DNA of 51,948 bases from Rhizobacter sp. (GTDB taxonomy: Bacteria; Pseudomonadota; Gammaproteobacteria; Burkholderiales; Burkholderiaceae_C). Below the pieces are notes generated by a model. It was not told where the DNA came from. It did not search any database and worked only from the letters and a program-made list of their open reading frames with translations. Within the stretch, counting starts at the first letter, position 1. Every line of letters starts with the position of its first letter. The position numbers and the translations under genes are program-made. The DNA lies in contig JANXZA010000143.1 of NCBI GenBank assembly GCA_025355745.1, forward strand, positions 1 through 51,948, written 5' to 3'. Of this stretch, positions 36,816 to 44,043 are shown piece by piece.

Positions 36816-38930
36816 ATGACAAAACATGCTGCCGTCGCGGCGCCGGCCCTGCCTGCCCTGTTGAACCGCGAACGCGCGATCCTCGAGTTCAACCGCCGCG
36901 TGCTGGCCCAGGCCTCGCGCGCCGATGTGCCCTTGCTCGAACGCCTGCGCTATGTGTGCATCGTCTCGTCGAACATGGACGAGTTCTTCGAGGTCCGCTT
37001 TGCCGACTACCTGGAATCGGCGCGGCGCTCCGGCTCGGGCGTGTCGAGCCGCGACCTCGATTCGGTGGCGGCCGACGCGCACGCGCTGATCGACGCGCAG
37101 TACGCCGTCTTCAACGACCATGTGATGCCCGACCTGCAAGCCCAGGGCATCGCGATCCTGAACCACGCCGACCGCGACGAAGCCCAGCGCGCCTGGGTCG
37201 CGCAGTTCTTCCACCAGCAGGTGCGGCCGCTGCTGGTGCCGGTCGGGCTCGACCCGTCGCACCCGTTTCCGCAGGTCGCCAACAAGTCGCTCAACTTCAT
37301 CGTCAGGCTCGGCGGGCAAGACGCCTTCGGGCGCGAGAACACGATCGCCATCGTCAAGGTGCCGCGCGTGCTGCCGCGCGTCATCAAGCTGCCGAGTCGC
37401 CTGCTCGGCGAGCGGCCGATGCCCGGCGACCAGGCCTTCGTGCTGCTGACGAGCGTGATCCGGGCCCATCTTGGCGAGCTGTTTCCGGGCCGCGAGGTCG
37501 AGGCGTTTTCGCAGTTCCGCGTCACCCGCGACTCAGACCTCGAAGTCGATGAAGGCGAGGTCAAGAACTTGCGCCAGGCCTTGCGCTCGGGCCTGACGAC
37601 GCGTCACTTCGGCCAGGCCCTGCGGCTCGAAGTGGTCAGCACCTGCCCGGCCGAGCTGTACGAGTTCCTGCTCAAGCAATTCGACCTGCCGCCGGCCGCG
37701 ATGTACAAGGTCAACGGCCCGGTGAACCTGGTGCGCCTGAACGAGTTGATCGATCAGGCCGATGACGACGAGCCGAACGGCGCGCGCCCGGCGCTGCGCT
37801 TCGCGAAGTTCACGCCGGCCTGGCCGGATGCGCAACTGCCGCGCAACGCCTCGATCTTCGACCGGCTGCGCAAGCGCGACGTGCTGCTGCACCTGCCGTT
37901 CGAATCATTCGAGCCGGTCGTGCAATTCCTGCGCGAGGCCGTCCACGATCCCGATGTGCTGGCCATCAAGCAGACCATCTACCGCACCGGCGCCGAGTCG
38001 CCGCTGATGGACTTGCTGATCGAAGGCGCGCGCCGCGGCAAGGAGGTGATGGTGGTGGTCGAGTTGAAGGCGCGCTTCGACGAGGAAGCGAACATCAACT
38101 GGGCCGAGCGGCTCGAAGCCGTGGGCGTGCAAGTGGTGTACGGCATCGTCGGCCTGAAGACGCATGCCAAGCTGCTGCTCGTCACGCGCCGCGAAGGCGC
38201 GCGGCTGCGCCGCTATGTGCATCTGTCGACCGGCAACTACAACCCGAAGACCGCGCGCCTGTACACCGACCTCGGCTACTTCAGCGCCGAGAGCGGCCTG
38301 ACGACCGACGTCGACGCGGTGTTCCAGCAGCTTGCCAGTCTGGGCCGCATGAAGCCTTCGCGCGGCCTGCTGCAGGCGCCGTTCACCTTGCACCGGCAGA
38401 TGCTGGCGCACATCCAGCGCGTCGCCGAGGCGGCCCGCGCCGGCCGCCGTGCGCGCATCGTCGTGAAGATGAATGCGCTGACCGACGTGGCGCTGATCCA
38501 CGCCCTCATTCATGCCGGCCAGGCCGGCGCCGACATCGACCTGATCGTGCGCGGCGCGTGCATGCTGCCACCGGGCATTCCGGGCGTGACCGACCGCATC
38601 CGCGTGCGCGCCGTGGTCGGGCGCTTCCTCGAGCATTCGCGCGTCGCCTACTTCTGCTGGGGCGACAGTGTGGGCGAGAGCGATGACGAGGCACTGTTCC
38701 TGTCGAGTGCCGACTGGATGAGCCGCAACATGGTCGGCCGCATCGAGGTTGCCTGGCCGGTTCGCGACCCGCTGCTGCGCCAGCGCGTCATCGACGAATG
38801 CCTGGTGCCCTATCTGCACGATCGCCAGGACGCCTGGCTGCTCGGCCCCGACGGCCACTGCGAGCGCATCGGCACCGAGGGTCCGAGCGCGCAGCAGGCC
38901 CTCATGCAGCGCTACAGCGTGGAGACCTGA
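36816..38930 (+). CDS. ppk1: Polyphosphate kinase 1
   Basis: This enzyme reversibly polymerises the gamma-phosphate of ATP into polyphosphate. The 704-residue protein has the N, head and two phospholipase-D-like C domains. The autophosphorylated His is His450 in THAKLLLVTRREG, and His469 lies in RRYVHLSTGNYNPKTA, both on intact motifs. The N-terminus LLNRERAILEFNRRVLAQA and the C-terminal SSADWMSRNMVGRIEVAWP are typical. Its stop overlaps the sixA start (TGATG), so they are coupled. A candidate Pho box precedes it. Its partner ppx is about 9.7 kb away on the other strand. A GTGG sequence before the ATG is a weak ribosome-binding site, in line with a leaderless start. Confidence 0.96.
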   Translation: MTKHAAVAAPALPALLNRERAILEFNRRVLAQASRADVPLLERLRYVCIVSSNMDEFFEVRFADYLESARRSGSGVSSRDLDSVAADAHALIDAQYAVFNDHVMPDLQAQGIAILNHADRDEAQRAWVAQFFHQQVRPLLVPVGLDPSHPFPQVANKSLNFIVRLGGQDAFGRENTIAIVKVPRVLPRVIKLPSRLLGERPMPGDQAFVLLTSVIRAHLGELFPGREVEAFSQFRVTRDSDLEVDEGEVKNLRQALRSGLTTRHFGQALRLEVVSTCPAELYEFLLKQFDLPPAAMYKVNGPVNLVRLNELIDQADDDEPNGARPALRFAKFTPAWPDAQLPRNASIFDRLRKRDVLLHLPFESFEPVVQFLREAVHDPDVLAIKQTIYRTGAESPLMDLLIEGARRGKEVMVVVELKARFDEEANINWAERLEAVGVQVVYGIVGLKTHAKLLLVTRREGARLRRYVHLSTGNYNPKTARLYTDLGYFSAESGLTTDVDAVFQQLASLGRMKPSRGLLQAPFTLHRQMLAHIQRVAEAARAGRRARIVVKMNALTDVALIHALIHAGQAGADIDLIVRGACMLPPGIPGVTDRIRVRAVVGRFLEHSRVAYFCWGDSVGESDDEALFLSSADWMSRNMVGRIEVAWPVRDPLLRQRVIDECLVPYLHDRQDAWLLGPDGHCERIGTEGPSAQQALMQRYSVET

Positions 38931-39391
38931 TGGACCTGATTCTGTGGCGCCACGCCGAGGCCTTCGAGATGCGCGACGTCGACGACGACCTGCAACGCGC
39001 GCTCACTCCGAAAGGCGAGCGCCAGGCCCAGCGCATGGCCGAGTGGCTGGGCCAGCGGCTGGCCCATTCGACCCGCATCCTGGTCAGCCCGGCGCTGCGC
39101 TGCCAGCAGACCGCGAAGGCGCTGGACCGCAAGTTCAAGACCTTGAATGAACTCGCACCCGACGGCAATGGCGAGGCGCTGCTGAAGGCCGCGCGCTGGC
39201 CCGACGCGCGCGAGCCGGTGCTGATCGTCGGCCACCAGCCGACGCTCGGGCTGGTCGCGTCCTACCTGCTGAGCGAGTTGCCCCAGCCCTGGACGCTGAA
39301 GAAGGGCGCCGTGTGGTGGATTCGCGGCCGTAACCGCGAAGCCATGGCCCAGGTGATTCTGCAGGCGGTGCAGAACCCGGATTGCCTCTAG
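38930..39391 (+). CDS. sixA: Phosphohistidine phosphatase SixA
   Basis: This 153-residue histidine phosphatase has the RHG-like LWRHAEAFEM motif at the N-terminus, SPALRCQQTAKAL and VGHQPTLG (second His). It removes phosphate from histidine residues, for example of HPt domains or the Ntr PTS. The start overlaps the ppk1 stop by one base, an arrangement frequent in beta-proteobacteria. Possible use in phosphate signalling is inference. The hairpin repeat copy 3 begins 44 bases downstream. Confidence 0.92.
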   Translation: MDLILWRHAEAFEMRDVDDDLQRALTPKGERQAQRMAEWLGQRLAHSTRILVSPALRCQQTAKALDRKFKTLNELAPDGNGEALLKAARWPDAREPVLIVGHQPTLGLVASYLLSELPQPWTLKKGAVWWIRGRNREAMAQVILQAVQNPDCL

Positions 39392-39434
39392 AGTTTGGGC
39401 GCGCCACAGCCAGTCGAGGCATCTTGCAAAGCCA

Positions 39435-39540
39435 ACTCACGCACCGCAGAGGCGCAGAGAACGCAGAGGACTGCAGAGAAATCCATTCATTGAATTCCTC
39501 CGCGCAACTCTGCGTTCTCTGCGCCTCTGCGGTGGTGAGT
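39435..39540. repeat. Long-hairpin dispersed repeat, copy 3
   Basis: This 106-bp copy opens ACTCACGCACCGCAGAGGCG and closes CTCTGCGCCTCTGCGGTGG then TGAGT. The flanks GCC-AA before and TT after also match copy 2. The centre is A/T-rich (AATCCATTCATTGAATTC) and would be the loop. It lies between sixA and the ECF sigma factor. Confidence 0.95.
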
Positions 39541-39605
39541 TTGCGCCTTGCGTTGTAACGATTGCGAGCCGGCCCTGCGCAGCGCCTGCGCTACCATGAA
39601 GTGTC

Positions 39606-40175
39606 ATGGGTCAGGTCACCTCCCTTCTGTCGGCCATCGGTCAGGGTGAGCGCGAGGCGCTCGGGGAACTGTACGAGCTGCTCTACCCGGAGCTGCACCG
39701 CCTGGCCCATTCGCGCGTGCGGCGCAGCGGCGACCTGACCCTGCTCGACACCACCTCGCTGGTCCACGAGTCGTATCTGCGGTTCGAGAAGTCGGGCGCC
39801 GTGGCGATCGGCGACCGCTCCCAGTTCATGGCCTATGCGGCGCGCGTGATGCGCTCGGTGGTGGTCGATGTGGTTCGCCGGCGCCAGACCGAACGGCGTG
39901 GCGGCGATGTGGTTCACATCGAGTTTGACGAGGCCCACGAGCGCGAGGCCCACGAGCGCGGCGCCGACGCGGCCCGGGAAAGCGAGGTGCTGCGGGTTCA
40001 CGAGTCGCTCGAAGAACTCGCCGCGATCGACGCGCGCCTCGTCAAGGTGGTCGAGATGCGCTACTTCTCGGGCATGACCGAGGCCGAGATCGCCGAGGTG
40101 CTTGGCCTGACCGTGCGAACCGTTGCGCGCGACTGGGAAAAGGCGCGTCTCTTCCTGCATGCCTGCCTTCGCTGA
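39606..40175 (+). CDS. ECF-like sigma factor paired with a Ser/Thr kinase
   Basis: This is a sigma-70 family factor of 189 residues of the Sigma70_ECF type. It begins MGQVTSLLSAIGQGEREALGEL, continues with region 2 (LLDTTSLVHESYLRF, ARVMRSVVVDVVRRR) and ends with region-4 helix-turn-helix (FSGMTEAEIAEVLGLTVRTVARDWEKAR). The Ser/Thr-rich DTTS in region 2.2 is where related factors are phosphorylated by the partner kinase to bind core RNA polymerase, as described for EcfP/PknT of Vibrio. The stop lies inside the kinase start region (overlap 17 bases). The target promoters are unknown; the OMP/lipoprotein genes downstream are candidates. Confidence 0.9.
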   Translation: MGQVTSLLSAIGQGEREALGELYELLYPELHRLAHSRVRRSGDLTLLDTTSLVHESYLRFEKSGAVAIGDRSQFMAYAARVMRSVVVDVVRRRQTERRGGDVVHIEFDEAHEREAHERGADAARESEVLRVHESLEELAAIDARLVKVVEMRYFSGMTEAEIAEVLGLTVRTVARDWEKARLFLHACLR

Positions 40176-43143
40176 CGCTGCGGCGACCGCCTCGCGAGGC
40201 GATTGGCAGGAAGTCTTCGGCCTGCTCGACACGGCGCTCGAACTCGACCCTGCGGCCCGCGCCGCCTGGCTCGACACACTTGATGGGCTCGGCCCCGAGC
40301 CGGCGCGGCTCTCGCCGCTGCTGCGTCATCTGTTGGCAGCCCACGCCGAGATCGTCACCGGCGATTTCCTGAATTCGCCGCCGACCTTCGTGTTCGCCCA
40401 GCCGATGGGCGGCGCGGGCCTCGAAGCGCAGGCGCTCATCGGCCCGTACCGGCTGCTGCGCGAGATCGGCCAGGGCGGCATGGCCAGCGTGTGGCTGGCC
40501 GAACGCGCCGACGGCCTGCTCGAGCGCCGCATCGCCCTGAAGCTGCCGCACCCCGGCTCGGGCGACGCGCCGATGCGGCCGTTCACCGACCGGATGGCGC
40601 GCGAACGCAACATCCTTGCCTCGCTGACCCACCCGCACATCGCCAGGCTCTACGACGCCGGCCTGACCGAAGCGGGCCGGCCCTACCTGGCGCTCGAATA
40701 CGTCGACGGCGAGCCGATCGACGCCTATGCCGCTGCGCACCGCCTGGGCGTGCGCGCGCGCATCGGGCTCGTCGTGCAGGTGGCGCGTGCGGTGGCGCAT
40801 GCGCACGGCCAGCTGGTCGTGCACCGCGACCTGAAGCCGTCGAACATCCTCGTCGATGCGGCGGGCCAGACGCACCTGCTCGATTTCGGCATCGCGGCGC
40901 TGGTCGATGCGCAGCAGGGCGACGATCTGCAACTGCTGACCCACGCACCGGTCGGTGACCCGAAGGCCGCGCCGCTGACCCAGTCCGCAGGGCGGGCGCT
41001 GACCCCCGACTACGCTTCGCCCGAGCAGATTCGCGGCGATGCCATCGGCACCGCATCGGACGTGTACTCGCTCGGCGTCGTGCTGTTCGAGCTGCTCGCC
41101 GGTGCCCGCCCTTACCGCTTGGAACGGGGGTTAGGCGCGGCCGCGCTGGCCGATGCCAGCGCGCGCATCCAGGTGCCCGCAGTCAGCGCCATGGCCACCG
41201 ATGCGGGACTGCGCCGCCAGCTCGAAGGCGACCTCGATGCGATCCTGGCGCGCGCGCTTGCAAAGGCCGGCGCCGAGCGCTACCCGACCATCGACGCGCT
41301 GGCCGATGACCTCGAACGCCACCTGCGCGGCGAGCCCGTGCAGGCGCGTCCCGGCACACGCTGGTACCGCGCCGAGCGCTGGGTGCGCCGGCACAAACTC
41401 GAGACCGCCGTGGCAGTGGCCATCGTCGTCGCCGTGCCGGCGGGTGCCGCTGCCCAGGCGGCGGTGCTGGTGGCGATTGCCGGTGGTGCTGGCGCGGCGT
41501 TGTGGCAGGCCCGCAAGGCCCGCGCGCAGGCGACCGAGGCGCAGCGTCAGACCAAGCGTGCGCAGGCCGTGCAGGGCTTTCTGCTCGACATCTTTCGCGC
41601 CAACTCCGACAAGCAGGCCGACCCGCTGAAGGCCCGTAACGCGACCGCACGGGAGCTGCTCGACCTCGGCGCGCAGCGGCTCGAGACCGCGTTGCAGGAC
41701 GAACCCGAGGCGCGCGCCGAAGTCATGCAGACGCTGGCCGAGATGTACTACCAACTGCAGCTCAGCGACGAGGCGGCAGCGATCGAGACGCGCCGCATCG
41801 CCGTGCTCAAGCAGTTGCACGGCCCGAACGACCAGCGCGTCGCGCAAGCCTTGATCCTGTTCGCTTCGTCGCTGCACGCCACGTCGCGGCGCGCTGAGAT
41901 CCTGCCGGTGCTCGACGAGGCACGGCGCATTCTCGACGCGATCGGCGACCAAAGTTCGCGCCTGCGCGGCGACTTGCTGACGAGGCTGGCGCAGCGCCAC
42001 CAGAACATCTCATTCGAGAAGATGCAGGCCTACGCTGACGAAGCAGTGGCCCTGCTGCGCGCGCACGAGGTGCCGAACGAGGACCGACTGGGCACCGCGC
42101 TGCACCTCGCGGCACGGGCGCGCGTGCAACTCGGCGCCTATGCCGAGGGCGAACGGCTGTACCGCGAGTCGATCGTCGAGGTACAGAAGGAAACGCCCGT
42201 TGCGCATCTGAACATCGTTCAGTCGCTGGTGGCCCTCGGCGAGTGCCTGGCGTTGCAGCACAAGGTCGATGCGGCGCTGCAAGTCTTCCGCGACGCGGCC
42301 GACACCGCCGGCACGTACCTCGGCGAATCGGACCCGGGCGGCATCGTTGCGCAGTCGCGGCTGGCCGCGCTGTTGCACGCCAGCGGGCGGCGCGAGGAAG
42401 GGCGGCGCCTGCATCAGGACGCACTGGCGCGGGTGCTGGAAGTGAAGGGCAGCGACGACACCTTGTTCACGCCGATCGTGCGGATGGACTTCGGCCGCAG
42501 CCTGTTTGCCGAGGGGCGCCTGCGCGACGCGCTCGAGATGGTCGTGGCGACGAACGCATCGAACCGGCGCCACTACCAGGGCTCGGCCGTGCTCGGCCAG
42601 GGCTTGCGCACCGAGGCTGCGATCTGCACCCGGCTCGGCCGCCACGACGCGGCGCGCGAGCTGTTTGCGCAAGCGCAGGTGCACTGGCTGCAAGGCACCG
42701 GCCCGGGCCTGCATGCGTCGCGCCACAACCGCTTCCTGCTCGACGAGGCGAGGCTCGACCTGGCGCTGGACGATCCGCAGGCGGCAATCCATCGGCTCGA
42801 CAAGGTGGCGCCGCACGGCGACCCGGACCCGTCGCGGCCGAGCCCCGACGAAGTCGAGCGCGACACCCTGCTGTCGTGGGCTCATTTGCGACTGGGCCAC
42901 GGCGAGGCAGCGCTGCGGCTGGCAACTGCGGCCTGCGAACGCCTTGCTGCCTTTGCGGTGCCGGCCTGGTTCCCGGCCCTCGATGCCGACGCGCGCCAGC
43001 AGCAGGCGCAGGCCTGGCTGCTGGCGGGCGACCTGGCGCGTGCGCGCAGCGGGTTTGAAAAAGCGCTGGCGCTGCGTGTGGCCCATGAAGATGCCGGCAG
43101 CCCGTGGATCGCCGAAGCGCAGATCGAACTGGCGCGCTGCTGA
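40159..43143 (+). CDS. Ser/Thr protein kinase with C-terminal TPR-like repeats
   Basis: This is a Hanks-type kinase of 994 residues. Residues 95-360 hold the kinase: GQGGMASVW (P-loop), IALKLP (Lys), HRDLKPSN (His222 to Asn229, catalytic Asp224), DFGIA and DYASPEQIRG. After RRHKLETAVAVAIVVAVPAGA comes a membrane-spanning stretch (about 425-455). The rest is an outside or periplasmic TPR-like helical domain (RAEVMQTLAEMYYQLQLSDEA). All catalytic residues are intact. It starts within the sigma-factor gene, so the pair is translationally coupled. This is the kinase half of an ECF-STK module, probably phosphorylating that factor after sensing an extracytoplasmic signal through the TPR domain. The start ATG 40159 fits better than the Met 12 codons earlier. 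Confidence 0.92.
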   Translation: MPAFADAAATASRGDWQEVFGLLDTALELDPAARAAWLDTLDGLGPEPARLSPLLRHLLAAHAEIVTGDFLNSPPTFVFAQPMGGAGLEAQALIGPYRLLREIGQGGMASVWLAERADGLLERRIALKLPHPGSGDAPMRPFTDRMARERNILASLTHPHIARLYDAGLTEAGRPYLALEYVDGEPIDAYAAAHRLGVRARIGLVVQVARAVAHAHGQLVVHRDLKPSNILVDAAGQTHLLDFGIAALVDAQQGDDLQLLTHAPVGDPKAAPLTQSAGRALTPDYASPEQIRGDAIGTASDVYSLGVVLFELLAGARPYRLERGLGAAALADASARIQVPAVSAMATDAGLRRQLEGDLDAILARALAKAGAERYPTIDALADDLERHLRGEPVQARPGTRWYRAERWVRRHKLETAVAVAIVVAVPAGAAAQAAVLVAIAGGAGAALWQARKARAQATEAQRQTKRAQAVQGFLLDIFRANSDKQADPLKARNATARELLDLGAQRLETALQDEPEARAEVMQTLAEMYYQLQLSDEAAAIETRRIAVLKQLHGPNDQRVAQALILFASSLHATSRRAEILPVLDEARRILDAIGDQSSRLRGDLLTRLAQRHQNISFEKMQAYADEAVALLRAHEVPNEDRLGTALHLAARARVQLGAYAEGERLYRESIVEVQKETPVAHLNIVQSLVALGECLALQHKVDAALQVFRDAADTAGTYLGESDPGGIVAQSRLAALLHASGRREEGRRLHQDALARVLEVKGSDDTLFTPIVRMDFGRSLFAEGRLRDALEMVVATNASNRRHYQGSAVLGQGLRTEAAICTRLGRHDAARELFAQAQVHWLQGTGPGLHASRHNRFLLDEARLDLALDDPQAAIHRLDKVAPHGDPDPSRPSPDEVERDTLLSWAHLRLGHGEAALRLATAACERLAAFAVPAWFPALDADARQQQAQAWLLAGDLARARSGFEKALALRVAHEDAGSPWIAEAQIELARC

Positions 43144-43184
43144 ACCGCCGTGGCCTGTACGGCCGACGCGTCTGGAAAAAATAG

Positions 43185-43190
43185 TTGACA
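43185..43190 (+). promoter_or_regulatory. Candidate -35 element before the OMP gene cluster
   Basis: A perfect TTGACA stands 42 bases after the kinase stop. No matching TATAAT occurs 17 bases later (GTGCGA is there instead), so it may be read by an alternative sigma factor. Confidence 0.3.
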
Positions 43191-43272
43191 GGCCGTGTCC
43201 GGTTTCCGTGCGACGGTGCGTTCTACCGATCAAGGCTCGCCATGTTCAGCGTGCCAACCCGGGAGCACCACC

Positions 43273-43449
43273 ATGCAGGATCGCCAGCACGCCATCGAAA
43301 TCAGTTCGGCGCTTCATGGACGCCGGGTCAGCGCCTGCGCCGTTGCGGGCCTGGCATGCCTGGCGACGACCACCGCGCACGTGGCCTGCGTTGCCTGCAC
43401 GCTCGAGGTTCTCGGCAGGCATGAGCTGCTTTCCGGCGGTGCGGCATGA
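43273..43449 (+). CDS. Small ORF (58 aa) coupled to an outer-membrane protein gene
   Basis: A 58-codon frame beginning MQDRQHAIEISSALHGRRV, preceded by GGGAGC, contains a short hydrophobic part (ACAVAGLACLATTTAHVACVAC). Its TGA overlaps the ATG of the OMP gene (ATGA). It has four Cys in 22 residues. It could be a coupling leader or a small membrane peptide, and I do not recognise it. Confidence 0.45.
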   Translation: MQDRQHAIEISSALHGRRVSACAVAGLACLATTTAHVACVACTLEVLGRHELLSGGAA

Positions 43450-44030
43450 GCCGGGTCATGCGGGCCACGGCCGCGGTGGTGCTGCTCGCTGCGGCGCTGG
43501 GCACGACTCCCGGCACGGCATCGGCGGCAGGCTTCAGCGTCGGCGCCAGCGCCGGTGCCGACCAGGGCCGGGTCGATTGCGTTGCCTCGTTCCCCTGCGA
43601 CCGGCGCAGTGCCGATGTCAAGCTCTACGCCGGCTATCAGTTGAACGAGGCGATCGAACTGCGCGCCGTCTACTTCGATGCCGGCCGCTTCAAGGGCGGC
43701 GACACCACGCCTGCCGGCGTCGAATTCGGCGGCGACTTCAAGGTCAACGGCTTCGGTGTCACGGCCGGTTATCGCTGGGCCTTTGCGCCGCAGTGGAGCC
43801 TGGCCGCGCCCCCCGGCCTGGCCAGCGTGCGCACGCGCTTCGACCACGCCAACCCGGTCTGGGGCAGCGCCAGCCAGACGACGACGCAGCCGCTGGTCGG
43901 TGTCGGCCTGGCGTACGCAATCACGCCGGCGCTGCGCGTGGGGATCGACTACGACGCGACGCGCTTCAAGGTCCACACCACCCGCGGGCCGCTGCACATG
44001 CTCGGCCTGTCGGCGCAGCTCTCGTTTTGA
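43446..44030 (+). CDS. Outer-membrane beta-barrel protein
   Basis: This 194-residue protein has a Sec signal (MSRVMRATAAVVLLAAALGTTPGTASA) and alternating beta-strands typical of an eight-stranded OmpA/OmpX-like barrel: FSVGASAGADQG, VKLYAGYQLNEAIELRAVYFD, KVNGFGVTAGYRWAF, GLAYAITPALRVGIDYDATRF. It ends LHMLGLSAQLSF with the terminal Phe expected for BAM targeting. No OmpA peptidoglycan domain follows. It shares its start with the 58-codon ORF's stop and precedes the Ig/NHL lipoprotein by 13 bases. It is a likely target of the upstream ECF-STK pair (inference). Confidence 0.85.
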   Translation: MSRVMRATAAVVLLAAALGTTPGTASAAGFSVGASAGADQGRVDCVASFPCDRRSADVKLYAGYQLNEAIELRAVYFDAGRFKGGDTTPAGVEFGGDFKVNGFGVTAGYRWAFAPQWSLAAPPGLASVRTRFDHANPVWGSASQTTTQPLVGVGLAYAITPALRVGIDYDATRFKVHTTRGPLHMLGLSAQLSF

Positions 44031-44043
44031 ACCGGGCATCACC

